Below the pieces are notes generated by a model, which ran no database searches, had not been told where the DNA came from, and saw only the letters and a program-made list of their open reading frames with translations. DNA of 64,000 nucleotides from Syncephalis fuscata (lineage: Eukaryota > Zoopagomycota > Zoopagomycetes > Zoopagales > Piptocephalidaceae), in assembly GCA_025786725.1 (NCBI GenBank), contig JAHLTZ010000031.1, forward strand, positions 186,001 to 250,000, read 5' to 3'. The translations under genes and the position numbers were made by a program. Each line of letters starts with the position of its first letter. Position 1 is the first letter of the stretch. Positions 1 through 13,316 of the stretch are shown in pieces.

Positions 1-814
1 CATTGCCATGGACAAATAGTATTGGAATACCGTTTAACTATTCATCTACGTATTAGTAGCGTCAGTGTTAAATAAAATAATTACTTACATCATCGAATGT
101 GTCGTAACCATCTTCTCGGTAGAGATAGAGGGCGTATTTACCCGATAGACGTGTATATTCACTATCAAATTGATCAAGTTGTTTAAAACTAGGCCGTAGA
201 TAGGACATATCACAAGTCTTTCGATCAAGCTGTCGCGTAAAGTAGGCATGACACGATACAAGAATAAATAGACAGGCCAGTAAAGTGACACTGAATAGAA
301 GTGGTGACATACGTAGATGTCGTGTGGCCACTTTAAATAGATCCGATGATAAGTGTCGTCGATATGTTGCATCTCGTTGTTCACTGATAGTTGTTTCATT
401 GTCAGAGTCACTATAGGAAGAACCGTTAGATTCACCTGATGGTGAACGGGATGCAGATTGAGAGGCACCTTGTTGAAGTCGATGACGACCACGAGGATAT
501 GAGTTAGATGCAGTGGGGGGTGAGGGTGATGCATCTAAATACTCTTTAGTATTAAATGGGGTTGTTTTAATTAATGGTTCATTCACATCTTGATGATGCA
601 TTGGTTCACTACACTGATTCGATAGTTCATTATTGATTTGATCTTTGGTAATAACTGGTGAGGCTAGTTGGTCGACTGCTACACCAATAAGGGCTGTATC
701 TTCATCGATTAAACCATCTGTATCCTTGGATTGACTGGTTCCATTAGACGTCGTAATAGAATTATTGTATTCATTGGATGATTTCAATGGCATGGTGGCA
801 TCATGTGTTGCCAT
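1..814 (-). CDS. BST1: GPI inositol-deacylase, 5' part (BST1/PGAP1), runs off window
   Basis: Partial gene, first exon 814-89 and start of exon 2 at 37-1. Bst1/PGAP1 is an ER membrane lipase that removes the inositol acyl chain from GPI anchors before ER exit. A long polar, Ser/Thr/Asn-rich N-terminal region is followed by one hydrophobic segment (about residues 175-190, around LLFSVTLLACLFILVSCHAY). Then comes the family signature CDMSYLRPSF...YALYLYRE. The intron (88-38, GTAAGT...TAG, with CTAATAC as a likely branch site) joins GAT-GAT to an exon reading LNGIPILFVHGN, the start of the conserved lipase block G(I/V)P(V/I)LF(I/V)xGN. The catalytic Ser lies beyond the window. The start is the first ATG; no better upstream start is visible. 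Confident on family because both sides of the intron match in order. Confidence 0.86.
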
Positions 815-1749
815 ATAGTGAATGACGATAATGGCCGTAACAATAAATACTTCAATTTACTTTCTTTACCAATGGCTATCCTTGAACGGGCCTTTTCTAC
901 AATCAATACCACACACACAAAAAAAGAGAGAAGAGATAGGTGTATAGTTGTGGACTAGACGTTTACGTTCAAGACGGTGAAAATGTCCGTGAAATAGGTC
1001 AGCAATTAGCAAGAAAGTAAAATAGTAAGTAGATTTGGAAGGCACAGAACGTGCTGGGAATAAATAAACGGAGTGCGATCTTTATAGAATCACCGAACCA
1101 ATAAATAGTTTGTATATGAGTATATAAGAGTAATGCGTATACACGCGTACGTGGGAAGTAAGGATCTGTCTGACTGTGACTAGCGTGTAGTCTACACTAC
1201 GGTGTGTTAAATAGAGCGAAATAAAAAGAAAAGAAGATTCAAGGAGTAGATGAGAAGAAGTAATCTGTGTTATGTCTTTTTTGCTTATTGAATCATTTCT
1301 TTATTGCATAAATCTGGATTACTAATAATAAAGATTAAATTAGAAGTTAAATGATGATTAAATAACATTGATCCCATTACACTGTTATACACTATTTATT
1401 GACGGTTATTTTAATTAGTATCTAATAGAATGGATATTAGTGGATACTATACTATATATATATATTGATAATAAAGGCTAATGATAGATGAATATTAACC
1501 ATATAGCTATGTCTTAAACATGTTCTATTACAATACATTTCGTAATCGTTATAATACAACTAAATATGCCGACGATGTTTAAAAGTAATACATGTATTTA
1601 TGCTGTTTCAGTAATAAAACATAGATGTATTATATAAATGAATAGAATAGTATAACAGAACATTATTTATTCATTATTCTTTATTCATTCACTCGCTCAC
1701 TATTATTTCACTGTATTATTTGAACCGTTAACCAATAACCAATAACAAC
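815..1749. other. Intergenic region between divergent genes
   Basis: AT-rich, no convincing coding potential. It must hold the promoters of BST1 (leftward) and of the thiamine-binding-family gene (rightward). A short run of TA repeats lies near 1455 and a CA/A-rich tract near 910. Confidence 0.5.
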
Positions 1750-2118
1750 ATGGCAGAACGACGACGACAGAATGAAGAACAGCAACAATCGCTGCCTCAT
1801 TTGGATACACATCCCTATTGTATAGGCAATGTCTCTATTGCACCTATTGGTGCTGATTCTTCAATGACAAAGTATACGGAAACATCGAATGCTTGTATGA
1901 AAAAGCATGGACTTAAGCATAAAGTGCGTGCTTGTAGCACGGAATTTGAAGGCCCCTTCGATGAAGTTATGGCGACCCTACGTGAATGTCATCAAGATTT
2001 ACACGAATTAGGAGTGCCGCGTATTTGCTCCACCATTACGGTGGAAACAATTTCTGACACGCACAAGCACCACATGTCCCTCGATGAGCGTGATAAAGTA
2101 GTCTCTCAAATGAATTAA
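1750..2118 (+). CDS. UPF0045 / thiamine-binding-type protein (ECM15 family), intronless copy
   Basis: 122 aa, single exon. It matches the small MTH1187/YkoF-like family (yeast Ecm15), cytosolic proteins that bind thiamine-like ligands as oligomers. Visible family blocks are SIAPIGADSSMTKYTE, the glycine/Thr block around CSTEFEGPFDEVMATLRECH, and LGVPRICSTITVE. An N-terminal 25 residues (MAERRRQNEEQQQ) is polar and not part of the domain. The C-terminus (SLDERDKVVSQMN) fits the usual end of the fold. It is convergent with a second, intron-containing family member (2264-2784). The ATG at 1750 is the first in frame. No frameshift. Confidence 0.85.
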   Translation: MAERRRQNEEQQQSLPHLDTHPYCIGNVSIAPIGADSSMTKYTETSNACMKKHGLKHKVRACSTEFEGPFDEVMATLRECHQDLHELGVPRICSTITVETISDTHKHHMSLDERDKVVSQMN

Positions 2119-2263
2119 CTGCACTGTAGAAATATAGTGTAGCTACAAGTATTAGTGATATATCAACACTGTTGTAAATATATAACCTCGTTTGTCTGAT
2201 ACACTTTTACTATAAACTGTGATGCAATAAAGCACTTGGGTTTTATTTCATTGGTATTGTGTG

Positions 2264-2784
2264 TTAATCGTGAGTTAATCGAGTGACTGATGCCACTTTA
2301 TTGGCAAACGACGCTGCTTTATCTCGTCTTGAATCAATCTTGACAGATACAGAGACGCGGTCGGCACCCATATCGTGTACAACTCGGCGACACTCGCTTT
2401 ATAGATATATTAGTGCTATTAGCTTTATTGCTATACTATTGGCTTACTCGATAGCTTGCATTGTCACTTGCCAAGTACCAACTAGTATCGATGGTTTATT
2501 AGTGGATAAACACCAATGATTGCTACTTACTTAGATTGGTGCCCATGGCGTGCATCTCATGCTCAACTCTGCCATTTAGTTTGTATTAGAGAATGGCAAT
2601 GTAGTATTGAAATGACTTACTTGCGTGTCTTTAGTATATGTTGACAAGCTGCAACATACTAGTATCTAGTTGTATAAGCCGAATAGCCTAAAAGTAACTG
2701 ACCTACCTTTGATACAGAGACTCCCTCGCCAATAGGTAGAAGAGAGAACTCTACCATTACAATATCGTTGTTGTGGGTTTCCAT
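2264..2784 (-). CDS. UPF0045 / thiamine-binding-type protein, five-exon copy
   Basis: Reconstructed from splice signals: exons 2784-2707, 2658-2621, 2568-2531, 2481-2448, 2396-2264, with introns of 48-52 nt starting GTAGGT, GTAAGT, GTAAGT, GTAAGC and ending AG. All junctions keep frame, giving 106 aa. Residues 1-26 (METHNNDIVMVEFSLLPIGE + GVSVSK) are the first beta strand of the family. YVAACQHILKTR, then HEMHAMGTN, then ECRRVVHDMGADRVSVSVKI and DSRRDKAAS follow in the expected order. This is the canonical length of the family. It is tail-to-tail with the intronless copy (145 bp between stops) and head-to-head with deoxyhypusine synthase (307 bp). A 78-aa GTG-started reading on the other strand (2283-2519) overlaps it and is an artefact. 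Confidence 0.85.
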
Positions 2785-3091
2785 GTTGTTAAAGTAATGA
2801 CAAACAGAACACGTAATTCACCAGTGACTAATGTCCATATGTGCTGTTATATGGATTAAGACATGATTTGATTAGTATTCGATTTGCACATCTTTTTTAA
2901 AAATAAAAAATAAATTGATGCCATTCACAATTTATATTGTTTTTTTACAAATACATTTGTATTTTGCCCATTTACTATAAATACAACTGTGTATTGTTCC
3001 TTTGCATTCAATTCTGTAAGCTTAGTTACGTATTCTTTGGAATGGGTATAGTAACAATTTTCTATTTTATTATAGAAAAAGTACTGCAATA

Positions 3092-4557
<1,466 letters not shown>

Positions 4558-5416
4558 ACATCAAATGGATTTGATAGCTTATTAAGGGTAAAATGCGATA
4601 TTTTACCTGGCAAGTTGGCGAGAACGGGATGCTTAACAGAGATTAGTGTATTAATGTTTGTTAGAATACGATAGCAATGCCCATAAAAATAAATTTTATG
4701 TTAAAAAAAGGAATATTGTTTTTTGAGTTTAATAATAATAACAGTATTTGAATTTACATATTTTAGGTACTCAAATCATTTTCCATCTAGTTAGAGAAGC
4801 AGACCGTATAACAAATGGTTTTTTTTTACAAAATTAGTTATAATAATTTGAATCAATAACAAACCGATTAAATTGATTATGCTTAAATTAATATTTGTCA
4901 TCTGCACCTATTTTTTATTATGCTTTTGCATTGTTATTAAAAAGTGCTAAAAAGACTATTTAATTAGTGAAATTGATGATTGAAACTATAATTGTGCTAG
5001 TTCACCAATAGCTGCTATATTTAATAATGGCTAGAACTGCTCAAGCACTATATTCATTCAAGATCCGTAAAACAATATAGGCACATAAGATTTATGCTGT
5101 TCAATATCTGTTCTAGTTTTACCGGGTAGTCTTAACTATTTTTAAGCATTACACTACTATACATGCATTTTAAATTACCACGTTATATTTATCATTGGTT
5201 TCCATTACACATCAGTGCCATAGTTCATAGAACATATTTGCTAATTTCCCACATTAATGATAGACTTAAATAGTCTACACAAAACACACAATAGCTAGTT
5301 GTATCATCATCATCACTATCTACTTTCTGTTATACACTTACTACTGCTTACTCTATACTAAACACGCTCTGTTGCTCATTCTGTTGGTTTTTTTGTTTCA
5401 ACAAATCAATATTACC
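4558..5416. other. Intergenic, includes upstream region of the short microexon gene
   Basis: AT-rich without ORFs. The last 200 bp resemble the promoter/5' UTR of the two long microexon-array genes: the block around 5205-5225 (CATTACACATCAGTGCCATAG) matches 21145-21165, and the CTTAAATAG near 5265 sits where the long genes have TATAAATAG. This supports common descent of the three loci. Confidence 0.5.
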
Positions 5417-6160
5417 ATGAAGCTTTCTATTGCTGTCGTCTGCACCATCATCATGGTTTTTGTCGCCAGTACAGCCATGGCAGATGCTAATTCAGATTTA
5501 TTTCACCGTAGTATGTTTTAATTATAATAATCATCCAAGCTAAATATCTACTAATATATTTAATTGATACTAATAGAAGGTAAGCCACAATAAGAATTGT
5601 AAGTAGCATTATATGCTAATTAATTATACATTAAATACATGCTATTCATTGTGTGCATCAACAAATTGGTATTAATAGGCCGTAAGTGGTATTGTATATT
5701 GATTGACTATACACTAATTACATATTATTCATGTGTATGCCAACAATTTAACATCAGTAGTTCGTAAGTGGTATTGAACATTAATTAGCCATGTACTAAT
5801 CATATCATATGCATTGCATATAAATAATCGTAAGTGCAATTGCATACTAGCTAGTTATGCGCTAATCACATATTATGTATTATGTGCATAAATGATTTAA
5901 TAGGCTGTAGGTAGTATTGTATGTCAATTGGATATGCGACTAATTACTTGCTATTTAATATGTGTAACAACAATTTGATATTAATAGCCTGTAAGTAATG
6001 TTGTATATTAATTAGTTACGCACTAATTTCATGTTAATACTGTGTGTATCAATGAAACATTATATTAATAACAAATTTGAATTTAGTTAAATCTATTTAA
6101 TTATGCAAACTGGTAGTAATAAACATATGATTCTATTTTAATGATAATAATGATAATGAT
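5417..6160 (+). pseudogene. Short, apparently decayed member of the secreted microexon-array family
   Basis: Exon 1 (5417-5510) encodes a 31-residue secretion signal, MKLSIAVVCTIIMVFVASTA + MADANSDLFHR, clearly homologous to exon 1 of the genes at 21406 and 39479. It ends in the same phase (one extra base) before GTATGT. Downstream are about six units with acceptor, triplet and donor: triplets at 5577, 5679, 5761, 5904 and 5988, plus one near 5827 that lacks its acceptor AG. A possible last exon begins at 6086 and meets a TAA at once. The joined reading is short and contains no cysteine, unlike the long genes. The end coordinate is approximate. Either a degenerate copy or a short peptide gene. 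Confidence 0.5.
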
Positions 6161-6254
6161 ATTGCACTGACATCTGGTTAATTTTACTGAATTGGTTAAT
6201 TTTCTAAATAATAACATTCGCATAACATCTGTGTACCTTTTATAATTAAAGGTT

Positions 6255-7720
6255 TTATGCTCTATTTCTTTCGGGTACCCAACGTTTAATTACCGTCTCT
6301 TCTATTCTATAACTTTGAATAAAAGCTGGCCCTTGCTCCTTAAGCCCTTTATTTGTTACTGGCACATAGACATAGCAAATACGTAACGCCTATATACATT
6401 CATTAGCCATTACCTATTGCTTTATTAATAAATGAATTACCTTACGCACTTGACTGCATACTCTTATTAATCCTAATAAATTCGACCAGTCAAGTGATAC
6501 TTGTCGTGTTTGTTTTGACGATAAGTCGCGCATATCACTATCATCATTCTTTGTATTGGGTATTAATAAAATCGGGCATATGAGTACGGCGGCTCTATTA
6601 AAATAATCATTTTAATTAATTACTGCAATAACAAACAACAGTATCTTACATTGAATGATCGAATATTGGTCCACGCTCATAAATAACTAAATTTAATCAA
6701 TATTATTGTCACAGCACTGGTAAAGGTTGCTTACCATAATCTGCACCGTATTTAATACCATCCCGCACCACCCATCCTTTATTACGTAAATACTGGTAAA
6801 CAGCATACCGATAAATAAATGGCCTATCCTCAGTGATATCTTGCAATTTAAGATCTACCATACTTTGTCCTAAAAACCTTGGCTTATAAACAGCGCAGCA
6901 TCTTTGCCATAATGTCCATAAATCCAATGGTTGCTACAAACAGTTAATAAGTTATACTTATTCTACTTTTACTTTATCTTACCTGCGTTACTTCATCAAT
7001 AATTTGAAGACAACCAACATGCCATGATAGGAAAAACACTTCTTCTGGTGATAGCCATAAGGGCTCATTTGCGGGTCTATTCAAGTCATAACTATAACTT
7101 TTTGAATCAAACAACAGCATTGTTTGTAATAAAATAATTTGTTGATCAACAGAAATTAACGATTGGGCTGGTACTTTTGTTTTACGTCGTCGCTTAGTAC
7201 GTTGAGTAGTAGTAGCAGCAGTAGTAGCAACGTTCGTTGTAGGTGTAGCTATATTATATTTAGCGTTTACCGTTTCTCCACTAGTTACTGCTCGTTTATC
7301 TGATACACTTGCGCCTTCTTTTTGAGTAATTGCTAGTGGTTCACCCCGCGATATAACTCCTTTACCGAAAAAGCCGCCCTGCCATAGTGCTTTTATGGCC
7401 TGTGCATCATAGACAAGTACGCCTCCACGATGCGGTAAAGTTGATACGGAAGGCCAGATAGCTGGCCAACGAGGCCGACATTGCAAACAGATAGTTGACG
7501 ACGCCGTCCAAGCAATGAACCAGCTTCTATTAAGCCATGAACGCGGCAGACAATAAACGATAAACGGTAAAACGCGGCACTTTATTCGACAATAACACCG
7601 GTGTATCCAATCAATAAATACAAAGCGTGTAGAAGAAGACAAAGAGGGCAGTCGAGGCAATTTCGTATAGTCATGACTATTGACACGAAGACGTCGTTTA
7701 TTTATCGCAGGGGAATTCAT
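6255..7720 (-). CDS. SEN2: tRNA-splicing endonuclease catalytic subunit Sen2
   Basis: Part of the heterotetrameric endonuclease that cuts introns from pre-tRNAs (nuclear or mitochondrial surface). Five exons: 7720-6983, 6933-6735, 6686-6650, 6594-6441, 6389-6255; introns 46-51 nt except one of 55, all GT-AG and frame-consistent; about 420 aa. N-terminal half is long and basic/low complexity (KRRRKTK). Then WLSPEEVFFLSWHVGCLQII, then FIYRYAVYQYLRNKGWVVRD + GIKYGADYG. Next VIYERGPIFDHS holds the catalytic His of the Tyr/His/Lys triad, with the Tyr in the preceding block. Finally RVCSQVRKALRICYVYVPV and the end IKRWVPERNRA, typical for Sen2. The large N-terminal exon could start later than the first ATG. 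No frameshifts. Confidence 0.9.
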
Positions 7721-7813
7721 AAAAAAAAGATAGTCGGTGAGTGTTAAGGAGAAAGTAAATAAAATACAAAAGAAATAAAAGGATTCTTATCGCCAACTTG
7801 TTACTATAAGCTA

Positions 7814-10800
7814 TTAGTGTAGACCAGATACATCAACCATTCTATATTCATTCGATAATGGTGTATGGTCTGATTTAAGCGGTATATAGCCATAGTGCGT
7901 TGCCGATACTAGACCAAGCTCTGTATGGTCAACCTTATCCGATTCCGTAACAATGGAGGTGCTACCTTCACGTGTCTGCACCACCGGTGACAATAGATTA
8001 ATACGACGCAATCGACGACCTGTAGTCAAATCGCCAACATAATGACGTCCATCAGATCTTTCCACCATACATAATGATCCTATAATTGGTGATCCAATCT
8101 TTGTCCAACGATGTTTAATACGTCTAACGGTATTACCATTATTAAGCGACACTAGATCAATAAAGCCATGAGATGGCATATCATCTTCATCATCTTCATC
8201 GCTATTGTTATCGTCTATGTCTTCATTACCGCTGGCGTGTCTATTACTTTCATTATCGCTATTATCTAGATTAGATCCTTCCGAGTAGACTTCGTGTTCC
8301 TGGTCACTATCAACATCACGGGTAAGTACACTAAGCCTATCGCCATCATCTTCAACATCAGTTACATCGCCGGTAGATGCATTCAATAGCTTAGTTAGTT
8401 GTTCTTTTTCCCATTCTTGTTCCCCAATCGATAGATGCTGTTTAAACTTGCCAAGTCCTTTATCTGTAGCTTTCACTGATACATCTTCTTGAATAGTTCG
8501 ATAGCTAGACATTGAGACCTTTTTAACCGATGATTTACCCTTCGCTTTCTCTTCATCTTCATCATCCTCATCTTCATCATCGCCATCGTCGTCTTCATCT
8601 TCATACTCTTCTTCTGGTGGTGTCCAAGTAGTAACTAGGGCTAATAGTCCCACATCTGGCAAATGAATTGCTTGTTCCCAATCACCCTGACGCTCCCATA
8701 GTAAACAATTACGTCTTAAAGAATGTACAGCTGCCCAGGCTGGTGATGTATAGTAACCAGGAGCAGTAATAAGCATACGAGCATGTATATCAGCTGCTGT
8801 TTCCCAGTCTGTCTTATTTTCTGAGTTGGTTTGTGCGCTAGATGCAGCGCCTTCTTGTTCATTAGGTAGTGACAAATTTTGTGTTTGAACAATATCATCA
8901 TCTGCAGTATCATGTTCTATCTTAACAAAATCAGTATCACTATTTGTATTTGTTGTATCATCAATGACAACAGTAGGAATTGTATATGATGCCGCTGATG
9001 TTGTATTCGTTTTGGCCATGGATCTCCGTGTAATGGTGTCAATTTACGAGCACCTTGAGGATTCACATTTACTTTAAATCTACCACGGGCCAGTATTTGA
9101 GGTGTTAATGTATTTGTGCCTATATTGAACCAATCATTAATTGATCAATTAAAAACTATATAAAATTATATAAAATTACTTGCCATTAACACTTGAGCGT
9201 TTTGCTTTATTACCATTGCCCGGAAAGGCAATCACTTCCCATATCATTGTTTGCGGTTCATCGCGTACTTGTGTCAGTAAGCGATAAACAAGTGCCCGTC
9301 GTGGTGTTGTTGGTGGGCTTGTTTCTTTTGTTAATAAATCATCATTAATAGCTTCTGGGTGTTCATAGACGGTAGTGTTGGCCGGTAATAGAACACAATC
9401 ACCTACAGGGAAGCAGTGGTATTGACAAGCAGTCGATGTTGATAATGCCACGGCCGATTGCAGCCCAGTAGTATCGGCCGAGTATTTATGAGATACTGCT
9501 TCCAAATCATGAGCATTTAAAATAAATCCGCGCCTATTGTTTGGTCTCTTTTGCCAATGTAATAGCCATCCATCTCGCGTTTCTAGCAAATGACCATAAG
9601 TAGTTGGCTGTAATGTAAGATGCAATCGTGACTGATGGGCCTTCCAAATCCATATTTGTCGATATTTGTCGCCCGTCTGCCGTGGCTCCAAAACAAGAAA
9701 ATGGTCATCGACCAATACACTAACAATAACATCAAACTGAGATCGTTCTCTAGATGATGACGATAAAGAAGCCGTATCATGATGGACAGTAGTATCGTTG
9801 CTATCGTTTATAACACCAGCAGTCATACCAATATCTTCTGGATCAGCCATCAATTGTGATGTATCGGCTAACCAGCCAACACCACCACAACTACTATCCG
9901 GATCTATTGATGATCCATGAATGGCTGCAGTGTGACGGTCAGTACCCGGTGAATTGGGTATATCGCCACTACCATAACCAGTACTGTGGTTTAATTCACT
10001 GCCTTCCACACTAGATGACGACATCATTGATACAGACCGATGCCATGGACCTCTAACAGATAAACAAGCCCCCTGGTCGATTCTCCACAACAAATAGACG
10101 ACTCGCACCCACATGATGCAGTACTGTGCCCCAATTAGCGGCGACTAAGGGCGCAACCGGTTGACGAATGCGTCGTTGTATAGAAAGCGTTCTAGCAAAG
10201 CTACGTGACAATGATCCAAATACACCACCATGACAATTATTGGTTAGATAAGTTAGAATAGCATCTGCTTCTACTGATGATATATTAATTTGTCGTGCTC
10301 TAATGGCCGTAGCTTTTCAGTCAAAGCCGCTAAACATGCTTCTTCTTCTTCTTCCTCCTCCTCCTCCTCCTCTTCTTCTTGCTGTGCCTTTTCTATACCT
10401 TCTTCTTCTGACCGTTCTTTATTAAAATCACTGGCCAATGCAAATTCATTATCTTCAAATGGTTCTCCTAATATCACATCCATCACTTCATCTTCACTTA
10501 GTACTTCCTCGTCCTCTCTAACTGTTCTACTTGCTGATAGTGGTGGTGCAGCCTCAATATTCATCCCATCTACAATAGTACGTAGTTCGGCGTCATCGCT
10601 TTTTACTTGCTCACTTCTTATCATCAATCCTGGTGGTATGATGGCCGTGCCATAGTCGATTTCAATTCCCCATTCATCTTCTTCACTTTCATCCCCACCT
10701 CGTTACACATGGTCGATCGCCAATGCTGTTCGAGTAAATGGCGTCGTTGATAGATATATCGCCATTTTGGTTGACCTGGTGGTCCATGTAGCCATTTCAT

Positions 10801-11178
10801 TCTTTGACCTTTACCGCTATTAGCATCTATCATCGATGGGCTGGTAGATGGCGGCCATACCGCATTTTCACTCGCCCATATACACCAATCGACGAACCAG
10901 TCAGTAGAATAAGGCTTTATCGATTGTTGTCGCAATGGTGGTGGTGATGTAGCTTGTAAATGAGCTATAGTCTGCAGTCTAGGTGGGTCACCGGTTGGTA
11001 CCGCGCCAAACTCGCGCCAGTACGCTTGCTGCCACACTTCATTGGCGCCCGTTACAACTTGGTTAAGATGAGTACAGGTGCCAGATAGTGCAACTAGCGA
11101 TTGAACACACAGCGATGCATTATTTACAACTAAATGCCAGACGATAAGGAAAGTTTGTTCAGTTGACACGGAACTCAT
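7814..11178 (-). CDS. Large F-box-like protein with acidic low-complexity regions, reading frame disrupted
   Basis: The N-terminus resembles an F-box: EQTFLIVWHLVVNNASLCVQ, CTHLNQ, then VWQQAYWREFG; a later WRYIYQRRHLLEQHWRS segment is common in F-box proteins. Downstream come very acidic tracts (Glu run near 10350; Asp/Glu near 8570) and an uncharacterised C-terminus ending DVSGLH at 7814. One intron (9183-9120) uses a GC-AG pair (GCAAGT). Coding potential switches frame near 10693 (C run), 10314 (T run), 10069 (C run) and 9010 (T run). Each is at a mononucleotide run with protein-like sequence on both sides. Assembly error is likelier than true decay, because neighbours show the same pattern. 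An intron of about 96 nt around 10690 is an alternative for the first. The start could also be the upstream ATG at 11232. Function unknown beyond a possible SCF adaptor role. Confidence 0.5.
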
Positions 11179-11466
11179 ATTACTATGAGTTACTAGCTTT
11201 AATGACAATAGAAAAATGAAATGTACTAACAATGATACAGCAAGTATTTGTAAACTTCAATGAAAATGGAAAAGATATCAAATAGTGGACGGGGATTGGT
11301 GCCGATAAAGGGCGGATATTATGCGTAGATAGTTTCGCCTATGCAATGTGTACTACAGCGGTATCAAGCTATTGCGTATTAGTTTACTTAGTTGCAGCAA
11401 TATGTTGTGTTGTTAGTTGCATTAATAAAATTGTTATTTTAAATGTAAACACTGAGGTAGATTTTA

Positions 11467-12757
11467 TTAGATACAAGCGTTGATACGACCTTGCTGTTCT
11501 GGCTCTGGCCCCACTTGACGAGCAATTTGCCCTTATTACCACCGTTGAATAGCTTGAGTAGAGCTTCAGGTGCACAAGTAATGCCGCCCTCTTGGATGTC
11601 AAGAGCTACGCGCAATTTGCCAGCCGACATCCATTGGATGTATTCTTTGGCTGCTGCTCGAAACGATCGGCATAATCGAATACAATAAAGCCTTGCATCT
11701 TGGCGCGTTGTGCAATAAGTGACATATAGTTGCGTGGTCCCTGTACGTTGGTGGCGTTATACTGGCTAATAGCACCGCAAATTGAAATGCGTGCACCTTT
11801 AGCAAGTCGACCCAACACGGCATCCAACACATCACCGCCTACGTTATCAAAGAATACATTGATGTAGTCGGGTGTGGCAGCGGCCAGATCCTTTTTAAAT
11901 GTGCTTGAACGATAGTCAATGGCCTCATCAACACCGAGTTCGTCCTTTAGATATTGGCACTTTTCAGCACCGCCAGCAATACCAATAACTCGACATCCTT
12001 TAATCTTGGCAATTTGAACTAAAGTAATAGCACAATTAGTAAATAAATAGTATATGTTAAGCTATCCCATGGCTATTATCAGCACTAATAACTTACCGAC
12101 TAGACTGCCAGTAGCGCCAGCAGCACCGGATACAACAACTGTTTCACCAGGCTGTGGATCAGTAACATCTAAAATGTTGTTGTACAATAAGTGTCAGTGA
12201 TACATAAACATGTCTAATTTACCGCAAATCACTTACCGAGCAGTCCAAAATAGGCCGTCATACCGGTCATATTTAACACGGTGAATGCTTTAGGAAGCGA
12301 CACGTTCGGCACAAGTCTAGTTAGTGACGTAGCAAGGGTAATCAGTATGGGTGGAGCGAATCATCATAAACGACACATTGTCGCTTAAAGAAAAAACTTA
12401 CGGGAGACGAGTTGCATCCTTAGCATTAACAACTGCGTATTGTTGCCAGCCAAAACTGCCAGTAACAATATCGCCAGCTTTAAGCTTATCAGCCTTCGAC
12501 TTGACTACTTCGGCAACACATCCACCGCGCATAACTTCGTTAATGCCAACAGGTGGGACGTAACTGCGAGCATCGTTCATCCAGCCACGCATTGCTGGAT
12601 CCAACGATAGATAAATGATGCGTACGAGTACTTGTCCATCGGCTGGCTCAGGAACTGGCTCCTTCACGATCTTAAATGTATCGGCCGGGTCAAAGAGACC
12701 AACAGGACGCTTAACAAAGCGAACTTGCGTATTTTCAGTAGGGATAGTGGCAGACAT
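11467..12757 (-). CDS. NADP-dependent medium-chain oxidoreductase (prostaglandin reductase / curA type), two 1-nt breaks
   Basis: Zinc-free MDR reductase of alkenal/alkenone substrates; cytosolic. Exons 12757-12402, 12316-12237, 12168-12097, 12018-11467. Seen: substrate domain LSLDPAMRGWMNDARSYVPP and GGCVAEVVKSKADKLKAGDI, the nucleotide-binding motif VVVSGAAGATGSLVVQIAKI + KGCRVIGIAGG, then VFFDNVGGDVLDAVL and ISICGAISQYN. The frame breaks by one missing base near 11655 (needed to read AKEYIQWMSAGKL) and another near 11510. With that last base the protein ends QGRINACI, the normal family C-terminus. Both breaks are single-base losses, as in other conserved genes here, so probably sequence errors. 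Confidence 0.85.
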
Positions 12758-13316
12758 GTTAATAAATTCGTTGAAAATAAACGTGGATGTGTGTGCGTGG
12801 ATGTGTCAGCTTAGTTGATTGACTTTTATAAAACATCTACAGAATGCAATGCTTTTATAGCTGTTTGGCCTTGAGTAGCATTCGTGAAACTGCAACAGTT
12901 TCGATTAATCAGCAACTGGGACTCAAATCAAACATATCGGCAAATTAACGGTCCGCAACTGGTTTCACCATGATGCCCAAACCGTGCACTTTCATATTTA
13001 TTAGCGGACGTGTTGTTTACATTTAAAAAAAACCGGTAATTGTACTTTTTTGCAACTATCGGCAAATAAACGCCGACATCCAGGATTGACATTTAATTTA
13101 CAACAAATAGTAACATTAATGTGTAAAAATGTATTTAGCAGCCATATCGCTACCGGCTTGGTAACTTGCCGAAATCATTATGGCGCAATAAATAGTTTAT
13201 TGTTATCAGTAATTTAATGATATTTATTACTAATTTACTATTAAATTCACATTAATCATTACTAAGCTATAGTATTTTTTTATTAGGTTGCCAATGTGGG
13301 GCTATACTATTTACAA
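12758..13316. other. Intergenic between oxidoreductase and carnitine acetyltransferase
   Basis: AT-rich; holds the oxidoreductase promoter and the 3' region of the acetyltransferase gene. No coding potential or repeat recognised. Confidence 0.4.

Noticed and set aside
2283-2519. 78-aa plus-strand ORF with a hydrophobic segment
   Set aside because: Starts with GTG and lies wholly on the opposite strand of the five-exon UPF0045 gene, which explains the sequence.
10290-10655. Serine-rich plus-strand ORF
   Set aside because: Complement of the glutamate repeat in the F-box-like gene.
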